Translations under genes and position numbers: made by a program | Notes under the pieces: model-generated | Database searches by the model: none | Seen by the model: only the letters and a program-made list of their open reading frames with translations | What the model was told of the DNA's origin: nothing | In this document: positions 58,825 through 64,000 of the stretch, piece by piece | How positions within the stretch are numbered: position 1 is the stretch's first letter | How the letters are laid out: each line of letters opens with the position of its first letter | Origin: Athripsodes cinereus | Lineage: Eukaryota; Arthropoda; Insecta; Trichoptera; Leptoceridae | DNA: 64,000 bases | NCBI GenBank assembly: GCA_947579605.1 | Contig: OX388312.1 | Coordinates: 27,985,313-28,049,312 of the forward strand | Direction of reading: 5' to 3'

Positions 58825-58994
58825 CCGGCAAAAATAGGTCTCCTAATATTTTATGTTAGTTTTCGAGGGCCCAGTAAAAGCTAACTAAATATCTAAATAT
58901 TCGTAAAATCCCGCTCATAAGACATTGTATTATTTTCAATTCATTCACTGTGTCTGTGTTTAGGTACTAGATTTTTTTTATTTTCAAATCAGTG

Positions 58995-59120
58995 TCGAGT
59001 AAGAGAAATCGACGTGCATGTATGAGAAAATGTTTGAATGTAGAAGAAGCAAAAGAAGTATGGGGTTCCATTCTCTCTGCCAACCCTACTTGGGATACGG
59101 CGTGAGGGAATAGTATAGTA
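58995..59120 (+). mobile_element. LINE 3' end (family D), copy 3
   Basis: AGAGAAATCGACGTGCATGT, AGAAGAAGCAAAAGAAGTA, CTCTCTGCCAACCCTACTTG, GGATACGGCGTGAGGGAA and a TAGTATAGTAG tail. Confidence 0.65.
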
Positions 59121-59129
59121 GTTGTATAC

Positions 59130-59450
59130 TTACTAACTTATGCAGCTATTTCTGTCCACTGCTGAACATAAGCCTCCCCCATATTATATCTCCAGGAAAC
59201 TCTGTCCTGAGCCTTCTGCAACTAGTCACCAGCGATTCTTCTAATGTTGTCTGACCAACGTGTTGGAGGTCTTCCTCTACTCCTTTTATCTTCACGAGGT
59301 CTCCACTCCACTACCCTTTTTGTCCATCTTTGATCTTTAAGTTTAGCAACATGCCCTGCTCATGACCACTTCAACCTTGCCACTCTTTCGATAACATCCG
59401 TAACTCCCGATCTTCTACGTATTTCCGTGTTTCTAATGCGATCAGTAGTA
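59130..59450 (-). mobile_element. LINE C-terminal fragment (RTE/BovB-like)
   Basis: Complement reads RVVEWRPREDKRSRGRPP, then RWSDNIRRIAGD and near the end WTEIAA. Few stops. Typical C-terminus of RTE-type insect LINEs. Confidence 0.75.
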
Positions 59451-60190
59451 GTATAGTGTAGTAAGAATATCCGCAAAATTCTTTCTTGCCAAACAAGTGC
59501 CAAAACTTAGCATTAGTAATGAATAAATACATAAATATTATTTAATTCTATGTGCGTATCAATGATGAGATACCAACACACTTTAATAATTCATTGGCAC
59601 TCTGGCGCTCGTTTGTTTTTGAAGATAGGTATGCACTTATAACTTTAAATTCATGATATCAAACACATCATAACTTTATGATCTGCATATCATTATATGT
59701 AAGACTTGCATTTCAACAACAACAATAATTACAAGAGCTTATGCATTTTGCCATAAATGTAGGCCGTAGTACTGTACCTAGCGCTACAATAAATATCTTG
59801 ATGAATTTTAAATATTTAGTTTGTGAAAATGTTTTTAGCCATACGAAAGTAAAATGCAATGCAGTTATGCATTTTAAAATAGAAAATAAAAATGTTTCTA
59901 CGTAGAGGCACATTTTTCTTTCTCCCTTCAATTGACGTATTTATTCTCAGGATAAAGTACCTAATAATAAGGTGCTTTTTGAAGACACTTGATAACTGAA
60001 AAAGTGTCCATATCTCTTAATATAATTTGTAGTTTTTTGAGTGAGCCTCTTAAAAAAAGAAATAAAATAAAATATATATGTATCCTAGTATATAGTATTA
60101 TGTTTTCAAAGTTTTACTCGCAAGCAAGAAACCCTGCGTTGATGTCTTTTCCTTAGTAATAAGTAATAAAATGTAATGTCAAAATTGAAT
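59451..60190. other. Intergenic, no gene seen
   Basis: No supported feature; the 72-codon minus frame at 59713-59931 has no motif. Confidence 0.5.
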
Positions 60191-60194
60191 TGTG

Positions 60195-60442
60195 TTTCGT
60201 GGAGCACTCGGCAAAAAATTGGTCTCCCACTCTTTTCCGCAAGTTTTCGAGTGTCCTCTGAAAGGCAGGTGTTCGAAAAAATAAAGACATTTTATATCTT
60301 AAATTCTGGGATGAGGTTTGCCACCCATCCTGAATGTGTTGATTTTATATTGACACGGAGATGACAGCTGGTATGTTTATTACATATAACTGTAATACTG
60401 GCTACTCTACTTATGGGATATGCTGTGATGGTTAAGTAGTAA
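60195..60442 (+). mobile_element. Family A retroposon copy, near full length
   Basis: CGTGGAGCACTCGGC start, TTGGTCTCCCACTCTTTTCC, AAGTTTTCGAGTGTCC, GGCAGGTGTTCG, TTTGCCACCCATCCTGAATG and GGGATATGCTGTGATGG, ending in a TAAGTAGTA tail. This is the best-preserved plus-strand copy. Confidence 0.9.
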
Positions 60443-61150
60443 AAGTGGCACAATTGAAAATCTGTCCTTATTATTGCTTAGAAATTAGAAATATCTAAAA
60501 AAGTATACCTTCATATTCTGAAGACTAATATTCTTTTTTAATATTTCTTTTCTATTTTATTCTATTTTTTAAACACCATACACTTATTTACAATTGATCT
60601 GGGTTTCTAAATACAGTTTATTCCATTTTCTATTAGTAATTGCTAATGGAGTATGTTTTAAGATGTGCGAAATATTCAACTAGTAAAATTTTTGTAGTAA
60701 TAAGTTTTTATGTTATATTTCTGGACTAAATAAATAAATAAAAAAAATATAAAAATACTTCGTTATCATATCATAACAACCTTCCATGCGGATTCTTATG
60801 ACAATGACGGTATATTATTCATTACATAAAGAATGCGTCTGATGGTATATATATAGATATCTACCTAGTCGAGCACTACTAAATATTTGTTTCAACTTTC
60901 GTCCGGCGGATGTTTCAATCTGATATTAATATGTGCTACTATAATACCTACTTCCTATGCGTAATAATATCATAATATGTACAGTTGTGACTGAACTATC
61001 TATTAGTGTAGTATGCTTAAAGTTAGTATATTTGTAAAACTATCACTGAAAATTAATATTAACGTACTGACTGCACTTTAATAAGAACATTGTGTTGAAC
61101 TTTTGAATTTCAAAATGCTACAAAACTTTTTAAGTGTACATATATAAAAA
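60443..61150. other. Intergenic, no gene seen
   Basis: A CTAAATAAATAAATAAAA run near 60725-60745 is a possible LINE tail. Nothing else. Confidence 0.45.
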
Positions 61151-61151
61151 C

Positions 61152-61385
61152 CATTACAGCATTTTCCTCCAGCGAACTAACTGCATGCAATAAACATACA
61201 AATTAATATTTTCGTGCCAATAATAGTCAAGATCTTCAGGATGGGTGGCAAACCTAATTGTTCAGCTGAAAACGTACCTAAATGTTCTACACGTGATGTT
61301 TTACAAATACCTTCCATCTACAGGACACTCGAAAACTTGCAGAAAAAAATGAGAAATCGATTCTTTACCGCAGACCCAACAGAAA
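61152..61385 (-). mobile_element. Family A retroposon copy, diverged
   Basis: Reverse blocks TTCAGGATGGGTGGCAAACC, CTACAGGACACTCGAAAACT and TTTACCGCAGACCCAAC; the 3' tail is decayed. Confidence 0.75.
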
Positions 61386-61467
61386 AGCTCTTTTTAATAT
61401 GTAAGTCTACTAATTTGATATAAGGGAAAGATTTTATAAATTTTGAATGTATTGTAAAAAGCAAGTA

Positions 61468-61606
61468 GACCATCCCTTGTGAAATATTTTACATCTTCAA
61501 TTCAGCGATGAGTACGAAGTATTGGCTAGAAGAGGATGATTTGCATTTTTTTACATGTACATAGTTAGTCCGCTGGCTACCCCACTTTAGGGAAATTTCA
61601 TGATGG
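61468..61606 (+). mobile_element. Family A retroposon copy, 5' truncated
   Basis: CATCTTCAATTCAGCGATGA, CCGCTGGCTACCCCAC and TTCATGATGGTATGAATGA. It faces the copy at 61152-61385. Confidence 0.65.
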
Positions 61607-62035
61607 TATGAATGAATGAGAAAGAAAGAAAAAAGTTTAATAATGTACCAAAATGTAAATCTTGGATCGTTTTTTATTTTACTTATGAAATCGAATGGAT
61701 TTTGCTAGGAAAGGGGTTTTTTTATTAGTAGAAAAAGTATAGGCTTTCGAATATCATTTTACATGGTGACAATAACAAAAGTGAAGTCACAGTTAACTCA
61801 AAAAAAAATAGAATTCAAACTTATAGTGAATCTTCTGAAGACCAAAATATATTGTATTTTACTTTCTGCTTATTTAGATAGAAACGTAGTTTCTGAGTGT
61901 CACGATGGTTTCAGTATTGAATATAGAAAAGATGTGTCTACGATTATATCAAAAAGAAAAGTATTCTTACCAGTTCCACATAAGATAAACTGAAGCCTAT
62001 TTTATCGCTTTGTTGCTAAAGTAGCATTCACATTA
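61607..62035. other. Intergenic, no gene established
   Basis: A 76-codon plus frame (61763-61993) lacks any motif I recognise. Confidence 0.4.
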
Positions 62036-62039
62036 CTTC

Positions 62040-62500
62040 ACTTTGGATGATCATCCAGAGTGTCAGGGTCAAACCTGTTCATCGAAAGTGAACACGTCTG
62101 TTCACATTTGTTCATCCTATGCTTTCACTGCCATGTCAACACTCTCACTCATGTCATATGTAGTTTGACGTATTTTCGTATAAAAATAATTAAACAATTT
62201 CAAAAATGAAAAATAACATTTAAAATAAATTAATATAGCTCTCGACTGCATAATAATTTTGTACATGATTCTGACATTCAATACAAATTCATAGAGAATA
62301 AAACAAATAATAAGATGAAATTTGTTTATGGTCGTTTCAGTGAAAGGTCCTTTCATCGAAATTATGACGAGTGGTAATCTCTTTCCTCCGTCGTCGCTAG
62401 TGATCACTATTGATGAAACGCCTGTTCACACTTGTTCATCTTGGAGGATCATCCGGAGTGATCACTGAAAGTGAACGTATGTGAACGACCCTTAACCCTA
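62040..62500. repeat. Element-like unit bounded by GTTCA/GATCATCC repeats
   Basis: Both ends carry TGTTCACATTTGTTCATC-type words, GATCATCCAGAGTG / GATCATCCGGAGTG and GAAAGTGAAC. The outer ends (AGGGTC... and ...GACCCTTAACCCT) are weakly inverted. It abuts the 259-bp MITE. Probably a decayed non-autonomous DNA element. Confidence 0.45.
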
Positions 62501-62759
62501 CACTGAGAAAAATACTCAAAACGAATCATTGGTACGGTACTATCAGATTAAGACCAGAGATCGTACAAACGATTCATTGGTATAAATCTATAATATTAAC
62601 TCTTCGTAAACAAATCATTGGTAAATTTACCAACAACTTGTTTGCGAAGAGTTTATATTATAGATTCGTACTAATGAATCGTTTGTACGATCTCTGGTCC
62701 TAATCTGATAGTACGTACCAATGATTCGTTGTGAAATTTCGTTAGTATTTTTCTCAGTG
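62501..62759. mobile_element. 259-bp palindromic MITE, TA target, copy 2
   Basis: Same element as 8386-8644, same length, opposite orientation, flanked by TA on both sides. Confidence 0.85.
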
Positions 62760-63720
62760 TATCATAAGTAGTAGTAGTACTTGTCCTTAGTAAGTTTGAA
62801 GTCGTCCCCAAAATGTCTTATCGATACATCGCGTTTTCGGGTCAAATGCCGTGACGTATTGTTGCTATGTCTTTATGTACGAGGTATCACTTATATGGGA
62901 CGTATGTATTTAGAATAATATATCAATCATTAATGCATTACTAATTATTTATCTATAAGGACTATTATAAATGCGATTTAATTAACATGTTGCATATTAT
63001 GTTAAACTTAATGATTGGTATGAAGTTTGTCTTATTAAATCATTTATAAATATTTTCTGTTATTTTTTTTCATTTCTTAATCTTATTACTCGATTCTAAT
63101 TATTTATTAAACATAACATAAAAATCATTAATAGATTTTCACCGTCCTTTTTCCTTTTTCTTTCAAACCAAAGATTTCTTTCATCAAAAATATTAGAAAT
63201 GGATGAAATGTGCTAGTCAAGTCCTTTCCAACTAATCTAATAATCTATATCTAGTCCTACCATCATGAAATGTTGAATTATTCAATATAATTTTTGATTT
63301 ATTATTGTAATTAATTTTTTTTTTTAAATAAATTATGCGAACGAAGTTACAGATTATCTTTTCTTCTTTAGCTCATGAATAACACCTTAAAATACCAAAG
63401 GTTTTCAAATCTAGCTTTGACCTAAGTTGTAGCGAAGAGAATGTAGAAGAATAGAAATTCTTTTAAACCATTTTACTCTCAATCTTGGGAGCAAGGTAAA
63501 GGGATGCGGTTACTAATTATAACTGATTGAAAACGAATTTGGTTTAGAAAAGTTTATTAATTGTATTGCGCTATGATTAATGAGTTCTCGCCTACTTAAA
63601 TAAAAATATGTAAATAATTATAATACAAATATTGTTTCTATCCGTTTGCTCCAATTAATTTCTTTATTGTCTATGGCAACACAGTTCGCATTCTAATTAG
63701 ATTCCAAATTTAAAAACCGT
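62760..63720. other. Intergenic, no gene seen
   Basis: AT-rich upstream region of the gene that begins at the right edge. Confidence 0.45.
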
Positions 63721-63726
63721 TACCTT

Positions 63727-63760
63727 TATATTAGGATGTAATTAACTGTCAAGGATCAGT
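63727..63760 (+). promoter_or_regulatory. TATA box and initiator of the right-edge gene
   Basis: TATATTA at 63727-63733 and the insect initiator TCAGT at 63756-63760, with the initiator A 31 bases after the first T of the TATA box. Predicted 5' UTR of ~91 bases. A second TCAGT lies at 63778-63782. Confidence 0.6.
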
Positions 63761-63848
63761 TTTTGTTTGACACTTGGTCAGTACTGTTCAAGTCCAAGGA
63801 CAAAGCAGAAAAGTGGTCGTGTTTATTTTAAATAATAAATAAATTAAA

Positions 63849-63974
63849 ATGGCTAACGGAAAAATAAGAATGTTGTTTTTTGTGCTTTTCACAGTTGCAG
63901 TTCTGTTTGTGAATGCTGTAAAATGTGAATCTGAAGATAATGAAGTGGAAACTAGTGGTGGGTTTATTACATAG
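63849..63974 (+). CDS. Secreted protein, first coding exon (gene runs off the window)
   Basis: ATG in a good insect context (AAAATGG) starts a signal peptide: MANGKIRMLFFVLFTVAVLF, then VNAVKC and an acidic ESEDNEVE stretch. The frame meets TAG at 63972. A donor GTGGGT at 63957 or 63958 (after ACTAGTG/ACTAGT) would splice just before that stop. The TATA/initiator pair upstream supports a real gene start. Its proximity to an Osiris gene makes another Osiris member possible, but these ~36 residues do not show the diagnostic cysteine segment. Confidence 0.6.
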   Translation: MANGKIRMLFFVLFTVAVLFVNAVKCESEDNEVETSGGFIT

Positions 63975-64000
63975 TTTATCAAAATAATGTGCATAGCGTG

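Noticed and set aside
61763..61993. 76-codon plus-strand frame
   Set aside because: No domain, signal or supporting context; kept only as an unexplained frame.

Overview
The window is insect nuclear DNA, AT-rich, gene-poor and packed with transposable elements. The insect assignment rests on one host gene that I can rebuild confidently. It is an Osiris-family (DUF1676) gene, a family known from insects, on the minus strand, with two coding exons (39416-40160 and 19349-19953) separated by a 19.46-kb intron. Frequent TAGGTACCTA-type words fit several lepidopteran or hemipteran genomes, but I cannot fix the order. At the right edge (63849 onward, plus strand) a TATA/initiator pair precedes a first coding exon with a signal peptide, which runs off the window.

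Layout: 1-19.3 kb lies downstream of the Osiris gene and holds a LINE with an open ORF2 (34-3050, minus), many LINE relics, copies of a short retroposon ('family A'), a 259-bp palindromic TA-target MITE, a hAT element with target duplication, several fold-back elements and a 153-bp tandem repeat. The intron (19.95-39.4 kb) carries an 11-kb satellite of ~116-bp monomers (about 22.0-33.1 kb) with higher-order blocks of 1.28 and 1.15 kb and internal inversions. A second LINE of the first family is inserted in the satellite edge, followed by a hAT element and two fold-back elements.

Upstream of the Osiris exon 1 (40.2-63.7 kb) lie a 3.7-kb element with 33-bp perfect terminal inverted repeats and many subterminal motif copies, a long LINE fragment (46.85-48.08 kb), four 246-bp tandem units full of the palindrome ATTGTACAAT, two more hAT elements, more family A copies and the second copy of the 259-bp MITE.

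The host genes are few. The interest lies in the repeats: families recur several times in one window, which lets insertion sites, target duplications, an empty site and covarying RNA hairpins be read directly. Family A ends with a tail like that of a LINE family also present here, and one copy has a 14-bp target duplication, so it probably moves on LINE machinery. No tRNA, rRNA or CRISPR was found. Coordinates of diverged relics are approximate.
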